A stretch of DNA of 21,900 nucleotides from an uncultured Eubacterium sp. (GTDB taxonomy: Bacteria; Bacillota; Clostridia; Oscillospirales; Acutalibacteraceae), in the NCBI GenBank assembly GCA_905233805.1, contig CAJOER010000004.1:1-21900 (forward strand), written 5' to 3'. The notes under the pieces are model-generated. The model made no database searches. It was not told the DNA's origin and saw only the letters and a list, made by a program, of their open reading frames with translations. Below are positions 1-7,489 of this stretch, piece by piece (position 1 is the stretch's first letter; each line of letters opens with the position of its first letter). Position numbers and translations under genes: made by a program.

Positions 1-1096
1 TTTCAAGCCTTTCCAGTTTTTCGCGTTTTTCAACGTTTCCGGATAAATCAAACTGTTCGGCAAGTTCTTCAAAGCCGCTCACGGAAATTCCGAGCGAGCG
101 GATATGGCTGCCCCAGTCGTAATTCTCGCAAAAAAGCTGCATGGCACAGTCGAAAATCTCGGTGCTCACGTTTGTCGCGGCTTTCAGCTTCCGCTGACGG
201 GTAAAACTTTTAAGCGCGGTATCGCGGACGCTGATAGTAACGCAGCTGCCTTTAAGCCCCTGCTCTCTCAGCCTCGTTGCAACGCTTTCGCAAAGCACGC
301 GAAACACGGTTCTTACGTCGTTATCATCAACCAAATCACGCGGCGTGGTAGTCGAATTTCCGACGCTCTTTATATCGTCGCTCTCGTCCTTATGGCGTAC
401 TCTTGACGAATCAAGTCCGTTTGCAAAAAGCCAGAGCGTTTCGCCGTTTTTGCCGAGTATGCTTTTTAAAAAGTTAATGTCGCACCTCGCTAAATCGCCT
501 ATCGTATCAACACCGTAATAAGAAAGCCTTTTAGAGGTTGAGCGCCCTACGAAAAGCAAATCGCGCGCAGGAAGCTCCCATGCAATTTTTTTATAGTTTT
601 CTTTATTGATAACCGTAATCGCGTCAGGCTTTTTATAATCGGAGCCGAGCTTTGCAAAAATCTTGTTAAAGCTCACGCCTATACTTACGGTTATGCCGAG
701 TTCGGTTTTTATACGGTTTCGTATCTCTTCGGCAATTTCCTCGCCCGTCTGCTGATTTCCGGTAACGTCGAGCCAGCTTTCGTCAAGCCCGAACGGCTCG
801 ATATATTCGCTGTAATCCTCGTACACTTTTCTGCACAGCTTTGAAAAGCGGAGATAAAGCGGATAATTAGGCGGAACTATAATAAGGTCGGGGCATTTTT
901 CCCTCGCCTTCCATAACGGCTCGCCGACAGTAAGTCCGTATTTTGAAGCAATCTCGTTTTTCGTAAGTATTATGCCGTGCCTGCTCTCGGTACTTCCGCC
1001 CACGGCAACGGGCTTATCCCTGATTTCGGGGCGGTAAAGGCATTCAACCGAGGCGTAGAATTTATTACAGTCAACGTGAAGTATCGTCCTTTCCAT
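1..1096 (-). CDS. dinB: Y-family translesion DNA polymerase (DinB/Pol IV-like), 3' end cut by window
   Basis: This is an error-prone polymerase that copies damaged DNA. My own translation of the minus strand from the ATG at 1096-1094 stays open to the window edge, giving about 365 residues; family members run to about 400. It begins with HVDCNKFYASVEC: Asp9 is a metal ligand and Tyr14 sits at the steric-gate position, as in UmuC and Dpo4 rather than the Phe of E. coli DinB. The catalytic palm motif FGLDESWLDVTG (Asp105, Glu106) follows, then SIGVSFNKIFAKLGSDYKKP. A helix-hairpin-helix thumb (GRSTSKRLSYYGVDTIGDLA) and a little-finger domain beginning VGNSTTTPRDL complete the order. An AAGGGG ribosome site lies 5 bases upstream. 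It has its own promoter with a LexA-like box, so SOS control is likely. The family is certain; the choice between DinB and UmuC-like naming is less so. Confidence 0.93.
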   Translation of the reverse strand, partial: MERTILHVDCNKFYASVECLYRPEIRDKPVAVGGSTESRHGIILTKNEIASKYGLTVGEPLWKAREKCPDLIIVPPNYPLYLRFSKLCRKVYEDYSEYIEPFGLDESWLDVTGNQQTGEEIAEEIRNRIKTELGITVSIGVSFNKIFAKLGSDYKKPDAITVINKENYKKIAWELPARDLLFVGRSTSKRLSYYGVDTIGDLARCDINFLKSILGKNGETLWLFANGLDSSRVRHKDESDDIKSVGNSTTTPRDLVDDNDVRTVFRVLCESVATRLREQGLKGSCVTISVRDTALKSFTRQRKLKAATNVSTEIFDCAMQLFCENYDWGSHIRSLGISVSGFEELAEQFDLSGNVEKREKLERLE

Positions 1097-1108
1097 TTCC
1101 GCCCCTTT

Positions 1109-1122
1109 CGAACATTTGTTTT
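1109..1122 (-). promoter_or_regulatory. Probable LexA/DinR (SOS) box upstream of the Y-family polymerase
   Basis: The plus strand reads CGAACATTTGTTTT. This matches 11 of 14 positions of the Gram-positive LexA/DinR consensus CGAACATATGTTCG, including the GAAC half site and most of the GTTC half site. It lies just downstream of the -10 element and ends 12 bases before the start codon, overlapping the expected transcription start, where a repressor would block initiation. The match and position are seen; regulation by LexA is inferred from the family's usual control. Confidence 0.7.
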
Positions 1123-1127
1123 ATTTT

Positions 1128-1156
1128 ATTATATACCCTGAGATAGTATATGTCAA
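1128..1156 (-). promoter_or_regulatory. Sigma-A promoter for the Y-family polymerase
   Basis: On the minus strand the -35 is TTGACA (1156-1151) and the -10 is TATAAT (1133-1128), separated by exactly 17 bases. Both hexamers are perfect consensus. Such a strong promoter fits a gene normally held off by a repressor at the adjacent LexA-like box. Confidence 0.85.
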
Positions 1157-1200
1157 CCGTAATATATTGACAAAAAGCAGCTAAGCTATACAAGATATAG

Positions 1201-1226
1201 AAAAAAGGGAACCTTCCGGTTCCCTT
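1201..1226 (-). terminator. Rho-independent terminator after nrdR
   Basis: On the minus strand there is a 9-bp perfect stem, AAGGGAACC / GGTTCCCTT, with a GGAA loop, followed by a run of T residues (read as AAAAAA on the plus strand at 1201-1206). It starts 16 bases after the nrdR stop and separates nrdR from the polymerase promoter. Confidence 0.9.
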
Positions 1227-1241
1227 AAACTACATATTTAA

Positions 1242-1691
1242 TTAATCGTTAAGCTTTGCAAGTTCCTCACGGAAGGACTCTGCCGAGTCAAATTCCTTAT
1301 AAACCGAAGCGAAGCGAACGTATGCAACCTCGTCGATTTCCTTAAGCTTATCCATAATAAGCTCGCCTATTCTTGCCGAGGTAACTTCTCTGTCAACGGA
1401 AGCCTGAAGCGACGCTTCAATTTCGCCTATCTTCTGCTCAAGCTCGGCAACGGTTACGTGTCTCTTTTCGCAGGCGCGGAGCATTCCTTTTAAAATCTTG
1501 TTGCGGTCGAATACTTCACGGGACTTATCCTTTTTAATTACGATAATCGGAACGTCCTCAATAATCTCATAAGTAGTAAATCTTTTTGAGCACTGAAGGC
1601 ATTCTCTTCTTCTTCTGATTCTCTCGTTCTCGTCGGTGGGACGGGAGTCGATTACCTTACTGTCGGTATAACCGCAAAACGGACATTTCAT
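1242..1691 (-). CDS. nrdR: Ribonucleotide reductase repressor NrdR
   Basis: NrdR is the nucleotide-sensing repressor of ribonucleotide reductase genes. At 149 residues it is the usual length. The N-terminal zinc ribbon is complete: MKCPFCG gives Cys3 and Cys6, and ECLQCSKRF gives Cys31 and Cys34, with the Arg-rich stretch RIRRRREC that contacts DNA. From about residue 49 to 139 comes the ATP-cone domain, beginning VIKKDKSREVFDRNKILKG. AGGAGGT lies 7 bases before the ATG. No nrd operon is visible here, so its regulated genes lie elsewhere. It has its own promoter with an NrdR-type box in the spacer, suggesting autoregulation. No terminator is visible after the EamA gene upstream, so read-through from that operon may also contribute. 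Confidence 0.97.
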   Translation of the reverse strand: MKCPFCGYTDSKVIDSRPTDENERIRRRRECLQCSKRFTTYEIIEDVPIIVIKKDKSREVFDRNKILKGMLRACEKRHVTVAELEQKIGEIEASLQASVDREVTSARIGELIMDKLKEIDEVAYVRFASVYKEFDSAESFREELAKLND

Positions 1692-1739
1692 AGCAATTAC
1701 CTCCTCGAAATTCAGTCACGTTTTTAAAATACATCAGCC

Positions 1740-1768
1740 ATTATAACACAATATATAGTAAAAGTCAA
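1740..1768 (-). promoter_or_regulatory. Sigma-A promoter for nrdR
   Basis: On the minus strand the -35 is TTGACT (1768-1763) and the -10 is TATAAT (1745-1740), with a 17-base spacer. The spacer is almost entirely occupied by the NrdR-like box. Confidence 0.82.
1746..1761 (-). promoter_or_regulatory. Probable NrdR box in the nrdR promoter spacer
   Basis: The plus strand reads ACACAATATATAGTAA, matching 13 of 16 positions of the NrdR box consensus ACACTATATATAGTGT. It lies between the -35 and -10 of the nrdR promoter, so binding would exclude RNA polymerase. A second related core, CAATATATTG, occurs at 1785-1794. Its 36-bp offset does not match the roughly three-turn spacing usual for paired NrdR boxes, so its role is uncertain. 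Confidence 0.65.
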
Positions 1769-1797
1769 GTAAATCACTTTACAACAATATATTGACA

Positions 1798-2688
1798 TTA
1801 TTTGGGAATTTCAAGAGGTGTTTCCTTTTTATTGTAGAAATACATCCAAACGGCCATCAAAATTATCACGCAGTATCCCACAAGTGACAGAATATCGGGT
1901 ATCTGACGTCCGAGGAAAAGATAGCCCTCTATTGCGGTGAAAATTATATTTGAATAATCGTAAACAGAAATTTCCCTGCTCGGCGCAAAAGTGTACGCAG
2001 CGGTAATGGCAAACTGGCCGCCGGCTGCGCACAGGCCGACCAGAAGAAGATATATAAGCTGCCTTTTCGTCATGGGATGATAATTAAAAACAAGATAAGG
2101 CGCGGTTACAGCAACGGAAAACGCCGAGAAGAAAAACACCGTAAAGCGCCCGTTTTCGCCTTTATTGCCCATATGACGGACGCAGGTATAAGCGGCTCCT
2201 GCGCAAAGTCCGCCGAAAAAGCCGGCAAGCGACGGAATAATCTCGACGTTATTAAACGACGGCTTGATAACAAGCATCGCGCCCGCCATAGCGCCGAGGA
2301 TTGCAAGCGCCTGTTTGGGCTTTACCTTTTCTCTTAAAAAGATTGCAGAGAAAACGAGGGTAAAAAACGGTGACATTTTATTGAGCATAGCCGCGTCGGC
2401 AGTGTGCGCCATATGAGTGGTCGCGTAAAAATTACCGAACACGCCGAGCAACCCCGCCGCCGAGCGCAGAAAATGAAACGGCATTGTACCCTTCACGGGT
2501 TTAAAAGGCTCGCGTCTTTTTATTAAAACAGCGCCTGCAAAAAACAGCGCTACAAGATTCCTGAAAAAAACCTTCTGCGGTGTCGGGAGGTCGCCCGAAA
2601 GATTGATAAACGAGCTCATTCCCGAAAAACACAGCGCAGAAAGCAGTATACAGATTATTCCCTTTGTTTTGTCTGAAAGTTTATTCAT
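1798..2688 (-). CDS. EamA/DMT-family transporter (10 membrane helices)
   Basis: This is a drug/metabolite transporter superfamily protein of the inner membrane. It starts MNKLSDKTKGIICILLSALC, typical of EamA proteins, and shows two five-helix halves. The second half begins around NVEIIPSLAGFFGGLCAGA. I place the start at the ATG at 2688-2686, one base after the stop of the upstream gene (296 residues). A longer frame opens 36 bases upstream but overlaps that gene and adds an unlikely leader. No strong ribosome site precedes it, so translation probably depends on coupling. It is third in an operon after the aminotransferase and the TIM-barrel protein. The substrate cannot be read from sequence; an amino acid, purine or similar small metabolite is typical of the family. 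Confidence 0.88.
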   Translation of the reverse strand: MNKLSDKTKGIICILLSALCFSGMSSFINLSGDLPTPQKVFFRNLVALFFAGAVLIKRREPFKPVKGTMPFHFLRSAAGLLGVFGNFYATTHMAHTADAAMLNKMSPFFTLVFSAIFLREKVKPKQALAILGAMAGAMLVIKPSFNNVEIIPSLAGFFGGLCAGAAYTCVRHMGNKGENGRFTVFFFSAFSVAVTAPYLVFNYHPMTKRQLIYLLLVGLCAAGGQFAITAAYTFAPSREISVYDYSNIIFTAIEGYLFLGRQIPDILSLVGYCVIILMAVWMYFYNKKETPLEIPK

Positions 2689-2689
2689 A

Positions 2690-3472
2690 TTACATACCGT
2701 CAAAAAAACGTTTGCTGAAAGCAAGTTCGTTTTTTACGTCCAGACCTCTTGAATATATTTCAATAACGTAGTCGCCCTTATAATCCGCTTTATCAAGGAT
2801 GGCGAAAAGGCGTTTAAAATCAAAGTTTCCCCTGCCGGGAGGAAGACAGTCGCTATCGGGCAGAAGACTGTCCGAAAGATGAACGTGAACGACTTCATTT
2901 TTCATCTCGTTTAAAAACTCAAACGGGTCGTAGCCCGCTCTGATAGCCTGCTTTACGTCGAACACCATATTAAAATCATCGCCGATGGCGTCCCTCATTC
3001 TCTTCATAAAGTCAAGGTGCTGGCTCTTAAAGCGATTCACGTTTTCCTGACATACGAGAACACCCTCCGCCTTTCCGATTTCAATAAGCTTATAAAAACG
3101 TTCAAAATAAAGCTCATCGGGAAGCGGAATTTTTCTGTTCTGAAGCGCTCCGTGAATTACGAGGATATCGGCTCCGAGCACCGCGGCTGCATGGCAGTGT
3201 TTCTGATAAATACCGATAAAATCGTCATATCTTCTCTGATACTCGCCGAAGATACACATATTTTCAAGCGCCGAAGAAAAGGGGTGTACGGAAAGTACCC
3301 TCACCCCGTTGTCGTCCGCCGTCTTTTTAAGTTCATTAACAAACGGCTCTTCAAGCTCGGAGCTTGTATTAAAAAATATCTCGGTTTTATCAAAACCTAA
3401 GTTTATTACCTCTTTAAGCGCCCTTTCCGTTTCAACGGGATAAAAGCAGGAGGTTGAGCAGCCAATGTTCAT
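2690..3472 (-). CDS. Sugar phosphate isomerase/epimerase-like TIM-barrel protein
   Basis: This 260-residue protein belongs to the xylose isomerase-like / AP endonuclease 2-type TIM barrel family. Strand-end motifs with the usual metal ligands are present: ILVIHGA (His), VCQENVN (Glu), MVFDVKQA (Asp), VVHVHLSDS (His) and YVIEIYS (Glu). The segment PPGRGNFDFKRLF before the last strand is also typical. This argues for an active metal-dependent isomerase or epimerase rather than a DNA repair nuclease. It starts 6 bases after the aminotransferase stop and ends one base before the EamA start, so the three genes are one transcription unit. The specific sugar or inositol substrate is unknown. Confidence 0.85.
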   Translation of the reverse strand: MNIGCSTSCFYPVETERALKEVINLGFDKTEIFFNTSSELEEPFVNELKKTADDNGVRVLSVHPFSSALENMCIFGEYQRRYDDFIGIYQKHCHAAAVLGADILVIHGALQNRKIPLPDELYFERFYKLIEIGKAEGVLVCQENVNRFKSQHLDFMKRMRDAIGDDFNMVFDVKQAIRAGYDPFEFLNEMKNEVVHVHLSDSLLPDSDCLPPGRGNFDFKRLFAILDKADYKGDYVIEIYSRGLDVKNELAFSKRFFDGM

Positions 3473-3478
3473 ATTATT

Positions 3479-4741
3479 CTATCCGTTTAAAAGTTTTTCT
3501 GCTGCGGCAAGCTGAACGCTTACGCAGAGAATCTGAGCCGCCAAGTCGAGTTCCTTTACGGGAGGAAGCGACGGGGCTATTCTTATATTCTTATCGTCGG
3601 GGTCAAGTCCGTAAGGATAGGTTGCGCCGACGTTTGTAAGCGTAACGCCCGCCTCCTTACAGAGTTCGCCGACTCTTTTTGCACAGCCGTTCATTACGTC
3701 AAGACTGATAAAATATCCGCCCCTCGGTTTAATCCAGCTTGCTATATTCTTTCCTCCGAGTTCTTTTTCAAGATGAGCCAGAACCATTTCAAACTTCGGC
3801 CTCATAATATCGGCGTGCTTTTTCATATGCTTTGCAATTCCGCCGACCTTTTCAAAAAACGCAACGTGGCGGTACTGGTTCATTTTATCGTAGCTTATAG
3901 TCTGGCAGTTAAGTCTTTTTTTAATATCGGCAATATTATTATCGCTCGCGGCAAGGGCTGATATACCCGCGCCGGGGAAGGTCATCTTAGACGTTGAGCA
4001 GACCTCGATTACCATATCGTCATTACCGTACTTCGGAAGAACGTCAAAGATGTTGAGAAGAGTGTCGCCCTCGTCGTAAATCTCGTGGATACAGTAGGCG
4101 TTATCCCAGATAATTTTGAAATCCTTTGCCGCGGGTTTAAGCGCCGCTATGCGCTCAACAACCTCGTCGGTATAGGTAATTCCCTGCGGGTTCGAGTACT
4201 TGGGAACGCAGAACATACCCTTTACGCTTTCGTCCTTTATGAGTTCTTCAACGGCGTCCATATCCGGGCCGTCGTCCTTCATATCAACGTTTATCATTTT
4301 GATATTAAAGTATTCAAGAATTGTAAAATGCCTGTCGTATCCGGGAACGGGGCAAAGGAATTTTACCTCGGGGAGCTTGCTCCACGGGGTGCCCCCGCAC
4401 GCGCCGTGGGAATAGCACTGCGCAATATAATCAAACATAAGCGAAAGGCTTGCGTTGGGACCTATGAGGATATTTTTCATATCAACTCCGAGCAAGTCGC
4501 CGAAAAGTTTTCTGCACGACGGTATTCCCTCAAGAATTCCGTAGTTTCTTAAATCAATTCCGTCAACCGTATAATCGGGGTCGTCAAGTAATCCCATTGA
4601 TAAATCAAGCTGCTCCTTACAGGGCTTACCTCTTGACATATCAAGGTTCAGGCCCATTGACTTGTATTCCTCAAATCTTTTAAGAAGCGTTTCTTTTTCT
4701 GCGTTAAGTTCTTCTTTTGTCATTTTTAAATAGTCGGACAT
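3479..4741 (-). CDS. PLP-dependent aminotransferase, aspartate aminotransferase class Ic-like
   Basis: This 420-residue fold-type I enzyme transfers amino groups using pyridoxal phosphate. The Schiff-base lysine is Lys252 in CSTSKMTFPGAG. Other family marks are LDMSRGKP near residue 34, GPNASLSLMFDY (94-105), SNPQG (183-187), WDNAY with Asp213 and Tyr216, and IRIAPSLPP near the C terminus, which carries the substrate carboxylate-binding Arg. The overall sequence fits the subgroup called aspartate aminotransferase Ic, distinct from AspC and MocR-like enzymes. GGAGGAG lies 7 bases before the ATG. It leads a three-gene operon and is divergent from fumC. An aspartate/oxaloacetate role would suit a shared control region with fumarase, but substrate specificity is inferred. 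Confidence 0.9.
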   Translation of the reverse strand: MSDYLKMTKEELNAEKETLLKRFEEYKSMGLNLDMSRGKPCKEQLDLSMGLLDDPDYTVDGIDLRNYGILEGIPSCRKLFGDLLGVDMKNILIGPNASLSLMFDYIAQCYSHGACGGTPWSKLPEVKFLCPVPGYDRHFTILEYFNIKMINVDMKDDGPDMDAVEELIKDESVKGMFCVPKYSNPQGITYTDEVVERIAALKPAAKDFKIIWDNAYCIHEIYDEGDTLLNIFDVLPKYGNDDMVIEVCSTSKMTFPGAGISALAASDNNIADIKKRLNCQTISYDKMNQYRHVAFFEKVGGIAKHMKKHADIMRPKFEMVLAHLEKELGGKNIASWIKPRGGYFISLDVMNGCAKRVGELCKEAGVTLTNVGATYPYGLDPDDKNIRIAPSLPPVKELDLAAQILCVSVQLAAAEKLLNG

Positions 4742-4770
4742 CCTAACTCCTCCAACGAAAAATATGTATT

Positions 4771-4799
4771 ATTGTATCACTTTTTTTGCGTTAATGCAA
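4771..4799 (-). promoter_or_regulatory. Sigma-A promoter for the aminotransferase operon
   Basis: On the minus strand the -35 is TTGCAT (4799-4794) and the -10 is TACAAT (4776-4771), with a 17-base spacer. It is back-to-back with the fumC promoter; only 10 bases separate the two -35 boxes. Confidence 0.72.
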
Positions 4800-4809
4800 T
4801 AATAAGGTA

Positions 4810-4838
4810 TTGCCTTTTAAAATATTTATATATATAAT
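4810..4838 (+). promoter_or_regulatory. Sigma-A promoter for fumC
   Basis: The -35 is TTGCCT (4810-4815) and the -10 is TATAAT (4833-4838), separated by 17 bases, about 37 bases before the start codon. The sequence around the -10 is very AT-rich. Confidence 0.75.
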
Positions 4839-4874
4839 ATTCATTAGTAAAATAAATTGTTACGGGGGTAAACT

Positions 4875-6251
4875 ATGGACTTTCGTATTGAACACGACTC
4901 TATGGGCGAGGTTAAGGTGCCCGCAGATAAATACTGGGGTGCGCAGACTCAGCGCTCAAAGGATAATTTTAAAATCGGCGCAGGGCTTGAAACCATGCCG
5001 AGGGAAATTACAATCGCTTTCGGCATACTTAAAAAGGCGGCGGCAATTGCAAATAACGCCCTCGTGCCCGAAAAAATGACGGATGAAAAGCTCGGCGCAG
5101 TTTCAAAGGCGTGCGACGAGGTTATTGAAGGAAAACTGTTTGAGCATTTTCCGCTCGTCGTGTGGCAGACGGGCTCGGGCACTCAAAGCAATATGAACGC
5201 CAACGAGGTTATTGCAAACCGCGCCAACGAGATTGCGGGTAAAAAACTCCTTCATCCCAACGACGACATAAATATGAGCCAGTCGTCAAACGACACCTTC
5301 CCCGCCGCTATGAGCATAGCCGCAGTATATGCCGTTGAGGATAAGGTTATCCCCGCAGTGAACAGGCTTATTGATACTTTCAAAAAGCTTGAAGAGGTTC
5401 ACGAAGGCATTGTCAAAAGCGGAAGAACTCACCTTCAGGACGCAACGCCCGTTAAGTTTTCTCAGGAGATAAGCGGTTGGAGAACAAGCCTTGAAAAGGA
5501 CGTTAAACTTCTTGAAAACGCGCTGTCCGAACTCAGGGAACTCGCGCTCGGCGGAACCGCGGTCGGAACGGGGCTAAACGCCCCTGAGGGATTTGACAGA
5601 GCCGTTGCAAAGGCGGTAAGCGAAATTACGGGTAAGACCTTTATCACCGCGCCAAACAAATTCCACGCGCTGACCTCGAAGGACGAGCTTGTATTCGCTC
5701 ACGGCGCTCTCAAAGCGCTTGCGGCGGATATGATGAAGATTGCAAACGACGTAAGATGGCTTGCGAGCGGTCCCAGACTCGGGCTCGGCGAAATAACAAT
5801 TCCCGAAAACGAGCCGGGTTCGTCAATTATGCCGGGCAAGGTTAATCCCACACAGTGCGAAGCGGTGACGATGGTTGCCGTTCAGGTTATGGGTAACGAC
5901 GCCGCGATAGGAATTGCCGCAAGTCAGGGCAATTTCGAACTCAACGTATTTATGCCCGTTCTGATTTATAACTTTATTCAGAGCGCAAGGCTCCTTTCCG
6001 ACGCAATTGTTTCGTTTAACGATAACTGCGCCGCAGGTATAAAAGCAAACCGTGATAAAATGCACGAAAACCTTTATAATTCGCTTATGCTCGTCACCGC
6101 GCTCAATCCCTATATCGGATATGAAAACGCGGCGAAAACGGCAAAGAAGGCGTACAGCGAAAACCTGTCGCTGAAAGAGGCGTGCGTATCGCTCGGTTTT
6201 CTGAGCGAGGAAGAATTCGCCAGGGTGTTCAAACCCGAGGAAATGGTATAA
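4875..6251 (+). CDS. fumC: Class II fumarate hydratase (fumarase C)
   Basis: FumC reversibly hydrates fumarate to L-malate in the cytoplasm and is an oxygen-stable, iron-free homotetramer. The 458-residue length is standard. Signature motifs are in order: TGSGTQSNMNANEVIANRA (99-117), the GRTHLQDATP segment with His186, and the flexible signature loop GSSIMPGKVNP (315-325) that carries the catalytic serine. TQCEA follows directly. The motifs separate it from aspartase (which shares the fold) by close similarity to FumC, though an aspartase cannot be fully excluded by eye. GGGGG lies 6 bases before the ATG at 4875. It is monocistronic between its own promoter and a strong terminator, and divergent from the aminotransferase operon. 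Confidence 0.94.
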   Translation: MDFRIEHDSMGEVKVPADKYWGAQTQRSKDNFKIGAGLETMPREITIAFGILKKAAAIANNALVPEKMTDEKLGAVSKACDEVIEGKLFEHFPLVVWQTGSGTQSNMNANEVIANRANEIAGKKLLHPNDDINMSQSSNDTFPAAMSIAAVYAVEDKVIPAVNRLIDTFKKLEEVHEGIVKSGRTHLQDATPVKFSQEISGWRTSLEKDVKLLENALSELRELALGGTAVGTGLNAPEGFDRAVAKAVSEITGKTFITAPNKFHALTSKDELVFAHGALKALAADMMKIANDVRWLASGPRLGLGEITIPENEPGSSIMPGKVNPTQCEAVTMVAVQVMGNDAAIGIAASQGNFELNVFMPVLIYNFIQSARLLSDAIVSFNDNCAAGIKANRDKMHENLYNSLMLVTALNPYIGYENAAKTAKKAYSENLSLKEACVSLGFLSEEEFARVFKPEEMV

Positions 6252-6254
6252 AAA

Positions 6255-6279
6255 ACTGCTGCGCTGCAGCAGTTTTTTT
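6255..6279 (+). terminator. Rho-independent terminator after fumC
   Basis: The stem is ACTGCTGC / GCAGCAGT with a GCT loop, preceded by A residues and followed by seven T residues. It begins 4 bases after the fumC stop. Confidence 0.92.
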
Positions 6280-6283
6280 AATC

Positions 6284-6312
6284 TTGTAAAAACGCATATA
6301 ATATGTTATAAT
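6284..6312 (+). promoter_or_regulatory. Sigma-A promoter for the S-component/lipoprotein/CxxC operon
   Basis: The -35 is TTGTAA (6284-6289) and the -10 is TATAAT (6307-6312) with a 17-base spacer. An overlapping second TATAAT-like block at 6296-6301 makes the exact -10 choice uncertain. The leader is only about 35 bases, too short to hold an FMN or other vitamin riboswitch. Confidence 0.6.
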
Positions 6313-6352
6313 TATTATAGATTATTATACACTGAAGAAATCGGGGGAAAGC

Positions 6353-7489
6353 ATGAGCGAAGACAGAGAAAAGAAAAAATCGAAATACCTGCGCAACGCC
6401 TCAACACCCGTTTCAAAATACATCCGTCAAAAGGGTGAAAAGCCGAAATCAAAATACCTTCGTTCCGCGCAAGATGAACACACCGAAGAAGACGGTTACG
6501 AAGAAGAATACGACAGTGAACCCGAGGACGGCTACCGTGCAAGTGTAATAACGCCAAAACGCGCGAGGGAGCTTTATTATTCGGAAGAAATCCCCGACGA
6601 AGCCGAAGAAACACCCGAAATCTCCCCTGCCGCTGATGAGGAAGACTATATCCCTAACGAGCATATAACCAGCAAGGGAAGCGCGGTTGATATTTTCAAA
6701 GAGGGCGAAATCAATGAGGAACAAAAGCAGTTTTACCGCCGCGAGGAAGCTAAAAAAACCTTAAAGCACGAAAAATCGCAGGCATATATAAGAATGTCAA
6801 TCTGTCTTGTTCTGCTTGCAATGTTTGCCTCAGTGCTTCAGTTCTTACCTTTCCACGTTCCTTACACGCCGTCAATTTTCACGGTTGAGTTTTCCGCACT
6901 CCCGGAACTCATAGCGGCAATAGCATACGGCCCGATATTCGGCGTAGTAGTATGTATAATTAAAAACTTAATTCACATATCAATCTATCAGAATTATATC
7001 ATTTCGGATTTTAACAATATTCTTCTTAATTCTACGTTCGTTTTTATTGCCGGACTTATCTATTCAAGAAGTATGTTCTCGGGCGATAAAAAGATTAATC
7101 ATAACAGCAAAACATCAAGAAGAACAAGAATATTTAAAAGCGGAATCGCAGGAGCGCTCGTTTCGGCAGTTCCTCAGTTATTAATTACAAGATTTATTGC
7201 ATATCCCCTGCTTGAAAAGTTTTACTCCGACAGAGGCTTCACAATGACAAACCTCTTATCGTCATATCAGGAATGTTACATAGAGATAAAAAGCCATCTT
7301 CCGCAGTGGATAAGCAGTATTCTTCCCGATATTACGGGAATGCTCAAAGCAATTGCAATATTCAATCTTCCGATTACGTTTGTTAAACTTTTAATTGTAA
7401 CAACGATAACGGCACTTATTTATAAACACATATCCCCCTTCCTTCATTACAGAGCGAAGGATAATAAAAACAGGAAGGCGAAAAAATGA
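6353..7489 (+). CDS. ECF transporter S component (RibU-like) with a long acidic N-terminal tail
   Basis: ECF S components are membrane proteins that bind a vitamin or similar solute and dock on a shared energizing module. The membrane part starts near residue 147. It holds the characteristic stretch FLPFHVPYTPSIFTVEFSAL followed by PELIAAIAYGPIFGVVVCII and KNLIHI, which resembles the riboflavin-type S component (P-F-S-F..D.S..PALI and the G.KNLLH region). Further helices lie at about 225-240, 265-290 and 345-365. The first ~146 residues are unusual: a hydrophilic, acidic, probably disordered cytoplasmic tail with three copies of SKY(L/I)R at residues 10-14, 21-25 and 33-37. Ordinary S components are about 180-220 residues. 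GGGGGAAA precedes the ATG. The next gene overlaps by 4 bases (ATGA). Substrate is unproven. Confidence 0.8.
   Translation: MSEDREKKKSKYLRNASTPVSKYIRQKGEKPKSKYLRSAQDEHTEEDGYEEEYDSEPEDGYRASVITPKRARELYYSEEIPDEAEETPEISPAADEEDYIPNEHITSKGSAVDIFKEGEINEEQKQFYRREEAKKTLKHEKSQAYIRMSICLVLLAMFASVLQFLPFHVPYTPSIFTVEFSALPELIAAIAYGPIFGVVVCIIKNLIHISIYQNYIISDFNNILLNSTFVFIAGLIYSRSMFSGDKKINHNSKTSRRTRIFKSGIAGALVSAVPQLLITRFIAYPLLEKFYSDRGFTMTNLLSSYQECYIEIKSHLPQWISSILPDITGMLKAIAIFNLPITFVKLLIVTTITALIYKHISPFLHYRAKDNKNRKAKK

Noticed and set aside
104..406. Plus-strand open frame of 100 codons
   Set aside because: It lies antisense inside the intact Y-family polymerase gene, with no ribosome site or family resemblance.
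4085..4552. Plus-strand open frame of 155 codons
   Set aside because: It is antisense to the aminotransferase, whose motifs are complete across this stretch.
6313..6352. FMN riboswitch before the RibU-like gene
   Set aside because: The leader is far too short and lacks the known conserved segments.
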